A DNA stretch of 64,000 bases from Trichaptum fuscoviolaceum. Its lineage: Eukaryota; Basidiomycota; Agaricomycetes; Hymenochaetales; Trichaptaceae. Each line of letters starts with the position of its first letter. Position 1 is the first letter of the stretch. The stretch covers positions 3,412,707-3,476,706 of the forward strand of contig CAJSYZ010000008.1 of the NCBI GenBank assembly GCA_910574455.1, written 5' to 3'. The translations under genes were made by a program, and so were the position numbers. Positions 21,788 to 34,924 of this stretch are shown here, one piece after another. Below the pieces are notes generated by a model. The model was not told the origin of the DNA. It was given only the letters and a program-made list of their open reading frames with translations, and ran no database searches.

Positions 21788-24363
21788 ATGCAATACCCAG
21801 GAGAAACAGAGAGGGAAGGACAGTATAATCTGGCCCTTCCCACGCTGCAGAAGCTTAATGCTACTGTCCCAGATAGTTTGGATGCTAAATTGGTTGCCAC
21901 TAGTTGGTTCGCCCAGTTTTCCCTGGGGCTAGAAGCAGGAGACGTTCCTACTATCCTGTCCTTACTCCTGGGCGATGCATTTTGGCGGGACATGCTCGCG
22001 CTCACATGGGAGTTTCGAACTTTCAATGGGTCGGACCGAATCTCCAGATTTCTCGTGGATATTCTCAAACCGCCCCTTGAAGGCATTGGTGTCATCTCAA
22101 ATTTATCGTTAGACATGAATCAAGTGGAGCTTTTAACTCCCTATCCCGACCTTGCTTGGATTCAGGGCGTATTCTCCTTTGAAACACCTGTTGGACTAGG
22201 AACTGGAGTCTTTCGTTTGGTGCCGACAAGCTCCGGCGAATGGAAAGCTCACGTCGTTTACACGAATTTGGAAGGACTCAAGGGATATCCGGAAAAGATT
22301 GGCGAGTTGAGGGATATGGATCAAGTTCACGGCGATGAATGGCAGGAAAGACGTTACCGAGAATCCAATTTTATCCATTCGGAGCCAGCCGTAGTCGTTA
22401 TTGGAGGTGGCCAGGCCGGGTTAGAGATCGCCGCTAGATTAAAGTATCTGGACGTACCAACGCTGGTCGTAGAACGCCATTCGAGAATTGGAGACACATG
22501 GCGGAATCGCTACGATGCACTATGTTTACACAATCCAAATTGTGAGGTTCTCTGATATCGCTTCAAACTTTTCCTGCCCACATTAACGTACACTGCATCG
22601 TAGACTGTCTTCACTTGCCTTATGTCCCGTACGTTTGTTAGTTGCTCCTTGCTTCTGGAATACAAAATAATTTCATCTGGTAGATTTCCATCTACCTGGC
22701 CGCTCTGGACACCCGCTGCCAAGGTTAGTGTCAGCAGTGTAGGATATCTTGAGCGCTTCGTGACGTAAACTGAAACTCTCGATAGTTTGCAGATTGGCTG
22801 GAATCATATGCCAGTATACTAGACTTGAACGTCTGGACCGGTACGACAGTGTACAAGCTCGAGCAAGCGTCTGAGCCCGGACAAGGTCCTTGGACCGTTC
22901 ATGTTAACAAATCCGGTCAAAAGAGGGTTCTAAGACCTAGGCATGTCGTATTTGCGCATGGACTCTACGGTGGCGCTCCCAAAATACCTGTGATACCTGG
23001 AATGGTGCGTAATATTTGTTTGAGAGATGGAGATGATGATTATTGACTATTGATCGCTGGTCATTAGAGTATTTTCAAAGGAAAGACCTTACATTCCTCT
23101 CAGTATAAAAGGGCCAAAGACAATGTAGGGAAGAACATTGTTGTCATTGGTACCTGCACTTCTGGTGAGAAGAAGGGCTACTCGTGTTTTTGTGTGCTCT
23201 TCTCATCGGCTTTGCAGGGCATGATATAGCACAGGATTACGCCAAGATTGGAGCAGGTCTGTGACTTCATTGATATGGAGTACTTTTATCACTAATGTAA
23301 GACAATCAGACATCACAATGGTTCAGAGAAGCTCAACGTACGTGATGTCAATAAAACGTGGTATGCTAAGCCATTATAAATGTAAGTACGTCTGCGATGC
23401 CTGGGTCAGTTAAGTTGAAGGTTTTATATCTCATCAGCTGCGTACTGGGAGGACACCCCTCCAGCAGATGTTTCGGATAGAATCAGCGCATCATATCCTT
23501 ACCCGTTAGTCAAGCTGATGCACCAACGCCTTACTAAGAAAATAGCGGATTTAGATAAGTGGGTTCCATCCTAAATTTACTAAGATGCAACTGTGAGTGA
23601 CGATTAAATTTCCGTTAGAGATCTTCTGGAAGGCCTGGAAGCTCGAGGGTTTAAAACGAACCTAGGGGAAGATGATTCAGGATTTGTTATGCTTTTCATC
23701 AAGAAGGGCGGAGGTTTCTATTTTGGTAAACGATGGTTCTGACGTTTTTGAACTCTCACTCACGCTTTACCTTAATAAGATAACGGAGCTAGCCAACTCA
23801 TTATTGACGGAAAGATCAAGATCAAGAGCGATAGCAACATAAAGCAGTTCGAGGAACATGGAATTGAGTTCGAGGATGGAAGCATACTTCCTGCCGATGT
23901 TGTAGTGTTTGCAACTGGGTAAGCGTATTTTTCGATTTCTCCTCTTTCTAAACCTGACGATATATCCTTCTGATTAGATATGGCGATACACTTCAAACTA
24001 TACGTGAGCTTGCAGGAGATGCGATCGCGGAATCCATTGAACCACTGTGGGGATTGAACGAGGAAAGTGAAATCAACTCAGTCTGGCGCTATAGCGGAGT
24101 TCCTGGACTGTACTTTATGATGGGTAAGTCGCCCTGCTACATCCTGAAGTTACAAGATTCTGAAATTTGTGGGTGACAATTGAAAGGGAACCTGCCGCTT
24201 TGCCGATTCCACTCAAAGCATTTGGCGCTACGTGAGTGTTCTACACATACTCTTACGTTCTAGTCCGCAAAGGACGCTGACGAATTGGAATTTCTAAGAA
24301 ATCAAAGCTCTCGAGGTTGGTGTACATGGGGAACGGTACGCAGCTGGTTTGAAGACGAAGTAA
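21788..24363 (+). CDS. Flavin-containing monooxygenase with NTF2-like N-terminal domain
   Basis: The first exon (about 255 codons, to 22550) carries an N-terminal SnoaL/NTF2-like region (FWRDMLALTWEFRTF) and then the FAD-binding Rossmann motif VVIGGGQAGLEIAARL and the RIGDTWRNRYD segment. About a dozen short exons follow. They carry the FMO fingerprint FKGKTLHSSQY (FxGxxxHxxxY), a second nucleotide-binding loop GTCTSGHDIAQ for NADPH, and VVVFATGY near the end. Splice phases close to a stop at 24361-24363. Such enzymes use FAD, NADPH and O2 to oxidise N, S or carbonyl groups; the substrate is unknown. The NTF2-like plus FMO layout is one I associate with fungal proteins of this class. A decayed copy lies at 30.7-31.6 kb. 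Confidence 0.9.
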
Positions 24364-25483
24364 GAGCTCATGTATGAGTGCGGAAGTGATTAGGTCGCTA
24401 TACAAATTTGTACGTTTGTAGGCAAACTTGCGAGTTAAGAAAGGTTGGCGGAGGATATGTTGAGGTTCCATTTAGTTTCAACCTGACAAAGCATCAGGTA
24501 GCTCACTTCCTATCGTTAACAAGGAAGCTTACCTTTGGAGGTGTTCTTTGAAAAGCAGAACACATTACCAAATAGAACAAACATGGCTTCATACTATCGT
24601 CACTTTCAAGTTGATTGGTTCCCGGAGACTAATGCAACGCTTCGAAGATTGTGACCCACCGAACTTACCCCACTACGCAAGTTTCACTAAATTTAATCAC
24701 ATTCGAACTGTGAGCTGTGAAGAGAAAGCCAGAAGGACACTGGCAGTCGGATTGATCATGTGGAACAAAGAGGTGGAAACCTGAAAAGAAAGAAAGGGCC
24801 ACTTTCAAGCTTAAGTTCAAAAAAGCGCCATGAGAAGTCCATTGGTACACGGAGCATAAACCGACCTTATGTGGTATACCAACCTTATGTGGTGAATAGA
24901 AAAAACTTTCTATGTACAAGCTTTGTGGTGGTTGATCTGGTGATCGTACTACAGTATACTAGTAGTGAAACTTGAAGCCTACTAAGCCAAATAAAGACAA
25001 ACACGTCATTTGAGAAGTCCGACTCAACTGCACGCGGCTACCTACTCCCTCCACTATGTTCTCTGTCCGAACACTTAATCCCAGCATTGGGACGAAATGC
25101 ACTTGATTCGCTACAACTGCAGCGAATCTAGACCCTTGGATTGTATTCATCTGATTCACAAAGGCAGATCTACATCACTGGCATTGCATGGCCCGGGTAT
25201 AGGTTTCGAAAAGATACTACCTGGTGACCTGTCAATGCCAGCTCCGCCGTCGCGGCGTACCACCGCTACGAGTACTATATGTCACGAGGCCGCTGTAATC
25301 GCAACTTTAGTAATCTCCTCGCTGCAGTGCGGAGCTTGTAGCAACCATCTTTGGCTATCATGAACAATACAGACCCTCGTTTTCAACAATAAAGTGAGTT
25401 AATGATTCGAGACCGCACTCAAGATCACTGCTCGCACCATCTCTCCCCACAAGCAGTGGCTTCAGCTTCAGCTTCTACTCGAC
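24364..25483. other. Intergenic
   Basis: 1.1 kb with no supported gene. There is a local duplication of ACCTTATGTGGT at about 24865-24895. The upstream region of X2 lies at the right end. Confidence 0.4.
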
Positions 25484-27694
25484 ATGTCAGTGGTGAGCAG
25501 AGCTTTATCTAGAGCTTTCAAGAAAAGGACAAGACAGCATGAGGGAAACCTTGTCGGCCCTTACTCACACGCCACGTTTGAAAACTATCCGTACTTGGCC
25601 ACACCCTCATATGCACGGGCAAATAACAACGATGACGATGCGAGCTCTATCAGCTCTTTCTCGACAACTGCTACCGCCGACAATCTACCTGGGACTGGCC
25701 GACTACTTGACAAATACTTCTTTCAGCCCATGGGGAAGAAGATCGAAAGGCTTGCAATGAGAGTCACAATATCCACCCTCTCTCCAGCCCATATCTCGCG
25801 TTACATCGAGTCAGATTTCAAAATGTCGACGCTTGCTTGAGAAACATGCCTATAAGCGACGTCTTAGCGCAGATTTCTAGATTCCAGAATGGTTCGATAT
25901 GTATCGCTGGACTGAAAAGTCTTGTCAAGCAGACACGGTGAGTGTGATCTTCTCTTACTGTCAAAAGATAAGAATGAACCTCTTCTAGTTCAAACTCCGT
26001 CCATCGATCCACAGCAGCTCTGACGGCGCTCATTCGTGTGTCTGCGGATTTTTGGCTCAGATCTTTCTACTGTGCCGTTTCCCAAACTGACTCTATATTC
26101 CACCTTGAATCACTCGCGAAATCGCCGGACTTCTCTCACCCGGAAAAGAAATGCTTTCTTGCAATAGCAAAACTTGCGCGAGTTAATGTTATGGCCTCAG
26201 TTCAGAGCACACCGTCTCTTGAAACCGCCCAAAGCTTGAGACAAAGTCTGCTAAAATCGGTCAAATCATACAGGTTTGTTCTGCAGGCTTATTGTATTTG
26301 AGACTTACACCTTTTCTAGGGCTGTCGACCATGATTCCCTCGATCTTCTGGGTCACATCTGCTCTATCTATGCTCAGGCTGCATCTTATGTAGCGGAAGA
26401 CACCCAGGGTGAAGCAAATATGTATATCGTGGAGACGATGTATTTCGCCGCCGTTCTTATCATTCGATCCATCTTCGACCTCGCACATGACTCCAGATTC
26501 TCATCACGCAACCCACACCGCATACACCTAACAACTTTATTACATTGGCTTGATGCTACTTTGTGTAGATGCCTCCTGTGTCTTAGTTGGATAAGAGCGT
26601 CTGACTTGCAACTGCTGGAGGTTGCATCAGCACTGCGAGGTCTAGTCTTTGCGTGCGTGTTCGCCTCTGTTTTGCGTTCAATCTCAAACCTGACGACCGT
26701 TCATATTACCTCCGCTATTGGTGTATTAGATTGGAGTCGTCCGGCTCATCGCTACCCAGGTCAAGCTGCGAAGCATTGGAAACTTCAGTGGTGTACTGTA
26801 ACGCACTCCCACGACGTATAAGACATGAAGTTACTCGAAATAAGAATCCGGATGTAGTCCAAATTCTCATTGACGCGTCCACACTAAGGTCCAGAAGACT
26901 TCTAGGCTCGTTTGACGAGCTTGAAAGGGAGGTTCGAGACAGCGCGGCGAGGATTAGATGCTCCTCTTCAAGGGCAAAGGTTGTCGACGATGCCGCTCGA
27001 TGGACAGACGGGAGATTTCGATTCACATTGAACCAAGCACGGAAGGCCCAAATACAGTGTAATGACTTAACAGGAGACTTTGCTTGGGCTAGAAGCTACG
27101 ATTTGCGGGATGGCCTACGAGAATGGAAATGGTATAAAGAAATGTGTTTCTCGCGGCATGGATGGGGAGAGTATTTCCGCTCGAACTTGGATTGGGATTG
27201 GGACCTTGGGCAGGCTATGAATCGACTCTTTGATTCTAATGCCAAGTCGCCTACGGTAATGCCAAGGAATGGGCGACGCACGTCGTACAATCTTCCGTTA
27301 GCCATCGTAGACGAAGTGCACGGAACAATGGAGCTGACACTTGGGACGATGACGGGGCCATCACTCAACAAGATACGGGTTGCGTATACCGGCGAGACCG
27401 GCGAAACTCATTTCGTGACGTTCGTCCCTGCGCTCACAGCGGATGTGCGAAAGATACCCGAAAATAAGTATCAGGAGCTCATCCTGACTTCAGAGGGAAT
27501 GAAAAATTCGGACCAACATTCAAAGTCCCAAGTTGGTGAGCACAGATCCTTTTTACAAGTCTATTGGACAAGCCAAGGACGGAATAACATACATTAACTT
27601 TATTTCTTACATAGACCTGGTCAGTTCATGTACACCGCAAGAAGAGGGCATAATCATCACTCCACAAATCATACAGGAGATAAGTCTAGGGTGA
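25484..27694 (+). pseudogene. Unrecognised protein, family X, copy 2 (frameshifted)
   Basis: A paralogue of X1 over its whole length. Shared features are the basic start (SRALSRAFKKRTRQHE), SSISSFSTTATADNLPG, GLKSLVKQT, a phase-conserved second exon with AALTALIRVSAD, LHWLDAT, RGLVFACVF, NALPRRIR, GSFDELEREVRDSAA and GETGETHFVTFVPA. Two breaks are visible. After SDFK near 25821 the frame shifts by one nucleotide relative to X1, with stops in the old frame. A second shift is needed between about 26735 and 26815. The last exon appears to be 27609-27694 after an intron starting near 27537. Either it is a young pseudogene or the breaks hide extra tiny introns. X1 has neither. Confidence 0.7.
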
Positions 27695-27775
27695 AAAAAA
27701 GGGGAGTTCCTTCATGCTAGCAAAATAGCAACGGATATACAGTACATACAGTACTATACAGACATTAAATCAAGA

Positions 27776-29134
27776 TCAGGCAACTAAACGGCTGCCGGAG
27801 TTCCAGCTTCTCTCGACCTCCAAGATGCACTTCACCGTGTCCTCCGCTGTTTTCCTCCAGTCAATATACTCTTTAAGACCGAGCACCTCTGCAGTTCTCG
27901 TAACGTCAAAAGTCATGACCTTCAGTCGCTCCCTTTCCACTGCCCCCTCTACAATCGTCGGCAGTCGGTTTTTAATCTCTGGCATTGTCTTACGCAAATG
28001 GGCTACTATGTCTATCCAAGGCATGCTCGGGCCTGCGACAATCAAACGCTTGGGCCCGACTTCGGAAGCCAATGGTGCTGTGAGCGCCAGTACATGTGCG
28101 CGGGCTATGTCGCGGACGTCGACGTTTATCGCGGCAACCACCTGCGGAACACGGTCTATGGTGACGGCTGAGCCTCCTTCGGGCATGACTTCCTTCCAGA
28201 AGTAAGAGAAGGTAGAGAATGCATCTTTTTCCGCTTTCGCCACCTTCACGCCAGGTACCAGTGGACCATAGACGTAAGGTGGATGAACTACGAAGGAATC
28301 AGTATGCGAATTCATAATCTACGTTAATAGCTACTCACGTGTGGTGATATCTATCTCTGGGTGCTCGCTCTCGAATTTCCGTACGGCTCGGTCTGCTGCT
28401 GTCTTCGCAGTGCAGTATACCCAGAACGGATCATACTTCCCCGCTAATGCATCTTCTACCGTGACGGCATTCCAGTCTTTCTCAGTCACCACAACTTCTC
28501 TATGAAACGTTTCACTCTCGTTTTCGAACATTGAACCCACGCTGCTGGTGATGACAATTCGCTTTATACCTGCTGCCGCAGCTTGACCGAGGATGTTCAT
28601 CGTGCCTTCTACAGCGCTCTGGTATGCCATAGTGCGTATAAGTTTGCGGGGCTGCGAAGGGAAACTGGTAGTTGACTAACCTTAATCATCTTCGCTGGTT
28701 CCTCTGCTCCAGGCAGTGGCGATGCCACATGGATGATCGCCCCGACACCTATTCAGGATTAGCCAAGAACATGTCTGCAGTGAGTTTCGGGCACGAACCT
28801 TTAAGAGCCTCAGTGTAATCTCCAGTGGCGAGATCGGCGACGGGAGTAACTTCGACGGTGCCCTTAAAATATTCTTTGAGGGCATCTGTCTTGGCGGGGC
28901 GTGCAGTACTGAAGTACTCGGGTCAGATAAAGACCGTTCTCAGTAGCAGACATCGGAAAGAAATACTGACGCTCGGACAGGATATCCAGCTTCCTGCACC
29001 TGATGAAGTACGTGCGAACCTATGAAACCGGTGGCTCCCGTAATCTGCGTATAGGGGAGAAGAAGTTCATCAGCTATCCGACAGATAATTACGGGTTCTC
29101 TTACCAGCACAAGTGGCTTCTGGCTGTTGGACAT
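27776..29134 (-). CDS. NAD(P)-dependent extended short-chain dehydrogenase, copy 2
   Basis: Same six-exon structure and length as the copy at 17758-19116. It has ITGATGFIGSHV, IIHVASPLPG, VITSSVGSM, VYCTAKTAADRA (YxxxK), HPPYVYGP, DVRDIARAH and the same IDWRKTAEDT near the C-terminus. All catalytic residues are kept and no stop or shift was found. It is convergent with the damaged X2, 81 bp away. The two dehydrogenases differ at many positions, so the duplication is not very recent. This copy has stayed open while X2 and the second monooxygenase decayed, which suggests selection to keep it. Confidence 0.92.
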
Positions 29135-30725
29135 CGTGTTACTCTGGAGATCAATGAGAGTCAGGACAGGAACTTCGACAAGAGAGAATTTGTAAAGCTA
29201 CAAATGCTCAGGTCGAAACATGGCTTTTCAGTGGTACTTTATATCATGTCAATATCGCAAACGTTGGCCAGATTTCTAATGGTGTGCGTACGATAGGCAG
29301 GCAAGGTAGTTATCTTCTCGATTGGCCCGAAGATACATGATTCGCAGTCGAGCTTTCTATTCAATTGAGAGGTAAAGATTAGCTAGTTTTTTTTTCAGAA
29401 TTTCTTGATAGAAGTTTGCAATTGCCCGAACATACTAACGCACACTTTCAAATTTAGTTATGCCTCATTAGTACTTGAAGAGCCCATAATAGTGTTGATG
29501 AAGACAAGAAACTCTGGGGTTCCTGGAAACTCATCGGAGGAGGGCGATTCTGATTAATTCCTCGACAACAGAACGCCTTCGTGGACTATAGAGTCCCGAC
29601 GCTATATGGCGCACCAACGCTCGGCCGTGGGTTATAATGCATATGTTCTGCATTTTCTATTATACACCCTAAGGAGCTCATCCTGATCGCATAAATAAGT
29701 ACGTGGACGAAAGAGCAACTGGAAAGTGGTATCGGGCAAGGGACCGAAATGAGGCCCAATCTCACAAGTCACCAGGGTATGAGGTCCAATCTCACAAGTC
29801 ACCAGGGCATAGGAAATCGTCGTTTTGAACTAGTATCCGCAAGAGGGAGAAATCCAACTGGTTTGTGGAAACGCGCTGCCTTATTTCTTCTTTGCAAAAA
29901 GGATGACAGTCGAGAAAAAGAAAGAAAAGAAGAAGCCGTTACGTGAAAGACACTGCCGACGTGCCGAGAAGCCAAATGAAGTAAGGCGGCACGGTCGTTC
30001 TGCGAATGGCGTCATCCGGCCGAGGATCGCTGCTTATTGATTGGCTGATTTTGTTGCGAGCTGATGACGACAGGCTCGGAATTTCTTGCCGGAGTGTCCC
30101 GAGCTCCAGCCTCTCTTTACTTCTTCTCTTTTCTCGCCGACTGTCATCCTTTTAGTAACTGACGTTCAAGTTCCTACTCTCATCTATTGTTCCTGGACGA
30201 TGCAATCTGAGGGTATACCATGTTCCATGGGAGTTTTGCGCACTCATTAGATCAGAATGCATTTCTCCATTCCGTTTAGGATGCTCGCACGCCTAGCTAC
30301 TTCGACCTAGCAGCGATCTCTAAACCGGCCTGACCAGTGACCACCGCCCATGGCAGCAAATGTTGGGCCCGGAATGGCCCACTGTAATGCTTGACTCAGA
30401 CTCAGTCGCGATGCCATTACCAATCCAGGCCTGCCTGCCAGTCATCTTCATGCATTTGCTTCCTGTTCTCAGATTCACCGATCTTCTCCAATTATGCCTC
30501 CAGTCAATCCACATTCGCGTTTGTGTCATTGGCGTTCCGTTCGAAGGTGTCGATAAGCAAAGGAAATATCCCAGAGCTAAACCCGGCAGGTCTTCAATCT
30601 TGAGGAAACGAGGCATTTGCAATCACACTCGTTCTACCGAACCGGTAGAACTTCTATGTCCGATGCTGTCTACGACACATCATTGGCGCATGTGAACTAG
30701 CTTGAGGTACTAGCGCTTGAAAATA
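29135..30725. other. Intergenic
   Basis: No supported gene. A 22-bp direct duplication with CCAATCTCACAAGTCACCAG occurs at about 29755-29805. Long open frames on both strands at 30320-30695 have no recognisable character. Confidence 0.4.
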
Positions 30726-31560
30726 GTATCGCGGATTGGATGAGTGAGTTTGAAGTCCATTATTTGTACTGATAATGAGAGTCCAATTTCACTTCAGGGA
30801 TCTTCTAGACGGTCTAGTGGTGAAACTTGAAGGGTTCAAAACAAATTATAATAAGGGTGATTCCGGTTCCAATAGTGTCTTCGTCAAGAGATCCGGGGGT
30901 CTCTTATAATTTATATTGAGAGGAAAACATCAAGGATGATAGTAAGCTTAAGAAATCTAGGGAGGATAGCATCGAATTCAACGTGTAATGCTTCCGGCAG
31001 ATGTCGTTGTTCTTGCAACTGGGTAACAGGGAAACTACGCTTCTGTGGTATTGACATTTGAAAGATTAGATCCTTTTGCTGAGTGACCTGAACGCGGAGC
31101 ACCAGAATATATTTCTCAGTGATCGTCTCATAAATCTAACATTACGACAGAGTACATCCGTCGGAGGTGCTGACACCAATCTTCAACGAGATCGTTGTTC
31201 ACGTCAGCGTCACTGTGATTGCGCACATCAAGCATTTCTTAGTGCTGAGCTGTCAGCCAATCTGTGGACGATACATGTGATAGTTGTTGAGACTCTTTGG
31301 AGATTTATGAGGAAGATGGAATTAATTCGGTCTGATGGGTTATGCTTGAAGTTAGGTCAGTCCATACTCTCGTCTCGTGAAATGGCCTCCACATACTTCA
31401 TAGCAACAATTCGAACGCGCTCTTCCGGTTTCATTCGAAGTACAGTATCTATTTTACGAAAGCAATCGATAAACTAGATTTCCATCCAAGAAAGGCTGAA
31501 GCCCTATCATCATGTAGAAATCAAAGCTCTTGAACTTTCCAGTGGAGTTGTAAGGCCTGG
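30726..31560 (+). pseudogene. Relic of a flavin monooxygenase, second copy
   Basis: Aligns with the 3' half of the gene at 21788-24363. It keeps a DLLDGLVVKLEGFKTN stretch (DLLEGLEARGFKTN in copy 1), then KRSGG with a stop soon after, and MLPADVVVLATG, which corresponds to LPADVVVFATG. A decayed match to the LWGLNEESEINSVW exon lies near 31290-31340. A trace of the last exon (GAAATCAAAGCTCTTGAA) is at about 31518. The FAD and NADPH domains are missing. It sits where unit 2 of the duplication should carry its monooxygenase. Confidence 0.85.
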
Positions 31561-32262
31561 TGCTCGAGAAAGGAGTAGGTGACATCATGTAGTTCATGGA
31601 GTTTCGTAGATAGATACAGCCGACTTCTTTTCAGAAAATATTGGATACATAATTGGAGTATTCCACAAGAACTAGAATTCCTAAGAATTCAAACAAGCTT
31701 CAGTAAATAGTCGCTGTTGCAATGCCATGAGTTATGTATACCGTATTGCCGCTTCATCATTATTTCCAGTGTTTCCCTTCCGAGCATCTTTGCTTCACTC
31801 ATACGTGTAATAGTAAAGGAAAATTGTTTTACCCGAAAACTGTCGATACTAAACTTTACGAAAAGTCGCTCAACCTTTCATTATAATCTCTTGAGCTATG
31901 TTGCGCTCATGAGAATATACGTATGGTATGCGAGGAGATGACTAGTGCTTTAACAAACTGAGATAAGTAACGAACGAACTGGTAGGAGGGAAAGGAAGCA
32001 TACGCGGTTCGGGCGTGGCTATATCCGAGATTCCGAAGCAGCCAATATAATTCAAGTTGATGAGTCCCGTGCGTCCAGCTCTATTATAGCACACTGCCGA
32101 CGTCGACGACGCGGGGTGCCAACGCTGCTGTCGCTTTCTTCCTCTACTTTCTTCCCATACGTCCTCGTACTGACAGTTCGAGGTTACGCTCCTGGCTGAG
32201 CAAAGCACTAGGAGCTTAAGTGGGATAGAGGTCCGAACAGCGCCAGAGCCCGGACTGGAACC
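31561..32262. other. Intergenic, promoter region of isocitrate dehydrogenase
   Basis: No coding signal. The last 150 bases should hold the promoter and 5' leader of the plus-strand gene at 32263. Confidence 0.4.
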
Positions 32263-34203
32263 ATGATGCTTTCTCGCATCCAGCTATGTAGCCGCACGGC
32301 GGCGGGGAAGAGTGCCACCAGCGCATTCCTAACCCATCGACAACGTATCAGCGTGCCATTCGTACGACTAATGTCTACAGGTATGTCTCTTAACCCATCG
32401 CTTTGGGTGGGGCGGAAGGAAGGCTAACGAAGCTGATGTATTTGACTCGAATGGTGACAGCTGGCGGAAAGATTGTTGTGAAGAATCCGGTTGTTGAACT
32501 GGACGGTGATGAGATGACGAGGATCATCTGGAAGAAGATCCGGGAGGAGGTGAGTCTCTTTAACAATTGTGAGCTACGCGAGAGAAAACGCTGATGCTGG
32601 TATCGCAATGCGCAGTTGATCCTGCCTTACCTCCAACTTGACATCAAATACTACGACCTCGGTATTGAGCACCGCGATGCTGTTCGTATAACCAAATACC
32701 TACTACTTAGAACGAGCTGTTGATTGCTGTATGTGATAGACCAACGACCAAGTAACGATTGACTCGGCCGAAGCGATCAAGAAATACAACGTTGGCATAA
32801 AATGCGCGACAATTACCCCGGACGAGGCCCGTGTAGAGGGTGAGTGCAGCTACTTTCTTTCATTGGAGCAAGAAGGCATAAAGTATGATCTTTTCCTCTC
32901 TGTACAGAGTTCAAGCTTAAGCAAATGTGGAAGTCTCCTAACGGTACTGTGAGCAAACCAAGGTCTGTCTCTGAAAGGGTGTATAACAGACCTACGTTAT
33001 TTCTCTTAGATACGTAACATCCTCGGAGGCACCGTTTTCCGCGAGCCAATCATCCTCAAGCGCATCCCGAAGCCCGTACCAGGCTGGACGAAGCCGATCG
33101 TCATCGGACGCCATGCCTTTGGCGACCAGTACCGCAGCACGGACTTCATTGCGCCCGGTCCGGGTAAACTACAGCTTGTATTCACACCACCGACGGGAGA
33201 GAAGACTGTGTTGGATGTGTATGACTTCAAGGGCAAGGGCGTGGCGATGAGCATGTACAACACTGACGAGGTACGTTGCCCGTCCGACTGTCTTGAGGCA
33301 AGAGCTGACTTAAAGATTTTTGTAGTCGATCACGGGCTTTGCACATTCGTCGTTCAAGATGGCTTTACAGAAGAAGATGCCGTTGGTGAGTTGAGCCTAG
33401 AGGACGCAGAAACTTCCATTGATTTCTTCATACATCCATTAGTTCCTCTCAACTAAAAACACGATCATGAAGAAGTATGATGGTCGATTTAAGGATATCT
33501 TCCAAGAAATTTACGACCAGTACGCTACTTCATCTTTCCTCGTCCATACTTGTACTAATTCGACATGCTTTGCTCAGTCAATACAAGACTCTCTTCGACG
33601 AAGCCTCAATCTACTATGAGCACCGACTTATTGATGACATGGTCGCACAAACCATCAAATCCTCCGGTGGATTCGTTTGGGCATGCAAGAACTACGATGG
33701 CGACGTCCAATCCGACATCCTCGCACAGGGCTTCGGCTCCCTTGGAATGATGACCTCCGAGCTCGTTACTCCCGACGGCGAGACCATCGAGGCCGAAGCC
33801 GCGCACGGCACCGTCACCCGGCATTACCGCGAATATCAAAAGGGGAAAGAGACGAGCACGAACCCCGTCGCCTCGATCTTTGCGTGGACCCGTGGCCTTG
33901 CGCACCGCGCGAAGCTGGATAAGAATGAGCCGTTAGCCAAGTTCTGCACCGCCCTTGAGGAGGCGTGTGTGGAGGTGATTGATAAGGACGGTATCATGAC
34001 GAAGGACTTGGCGTTGGCGATCCACGGCAAGGATATGAAGCGCGAGCACTGGGTCGTGACAAACGACTATATGGATGCGGTTAACGTCAGTGTTTCTTCC
34101 CCCCTTCGTTTACCTCTCGTGTACCGCGTCTCTGATACTGATTTTTCCAACTCTAAAATAGACCAAGCTCCAGCAGAAGCTTAAGGAAACCAAGACACTC
34201 TAA
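32263..34203 (+). CDS. NADP-dependent isocitrate dehydrogenase, mitochondrial type
   Basis: Makes 2-oxoglutarate, CO2 and NADPH from isocitrate. The N-terminus, [17 protein letters not shown], is basic and hydroxylated with no acid, as in a mitochondrial presequence, and ends near RLMST. The body follows the eukaryotic homodimeric family: [58 protein letters not shown], and the signature [20 protein letters not shown] with metal-binding Asp residues. [17 protein letters not shown] contributes to NADP binding. About ten short introns interrupt it and the phases close at TAA 34201-34203. A core metabolic gene, it marks the right edge of the duplicated block. Confidence 0.95.
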
Positions 34204-34924
34204 ACATCCCAGATTCGAAGCTGGATGAATATATATGAGAGCATAGTGTTGTAGGTGATGGAATTCGTTGTCGCTATTTTGTTTCTCTCAATCGAACTAT
34301 GTAAGCATATTGAATTTTACCTCATGTCTGGATTATAAAACAAATGGAGAGAACGTTTTCTGCGGAAGCCTTCATCGACAGTGGCTATTGCTTCGATTGC
34401 GTTAGGGTCATAACCCACCTTACCACCATGGACCCAAGTGTCCTAACTCTCCTAGTACCCAAATGTAGGATCTGACTCCAAAATTACTCATGAGCACATC
34501 CTCCAAGTCCACTAAATGGTTTGTACTATAGGTGGTGTGTAGTTTATGTGGGTCAAGCGGAAGCATATTAGGCTATTTGCCTGTGTAATATGTATGATGC
34601 GAACACAACTTTCGAGTTCAAAGTTTGAGACACACGTCATCTAATCCTGCACAAAAGGATATAATGCTCTTCAGAGCAATCTTCGTGAATAAATACATGA
34701 AGTTAGTGATGGAACATTGGAGGATCTTGAATGTCTTAAGATAGTATGTCTAATTTTAGCACGGTGTAGATTGGTCTGATAGAGCCAGGAACGTCATGCA
34801 TATATTAGCATGCCGCCATCAAGCCCGGGCCCTCATCGCATATATAGCCATAACGACCCCTACCCTCTAGGCGACGCACCCCGCATCCTCCTCCCAGCGA
34901 CACCCACCACCACCAACAGTCATC
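34204..34924. other. Intergenic
   Basis: 3' flank of isocitrate dehydrogenase and 5' flank of the next gene; no other feature seen. Confidence 0.45.

Noticed and set aside
30320..30695. Overlapping 100-111-codon frames on both strands
   Set aside because: No recognisable motif; they lie in the expected gap of duplicated unit 2 and do not match the monooxygenase.
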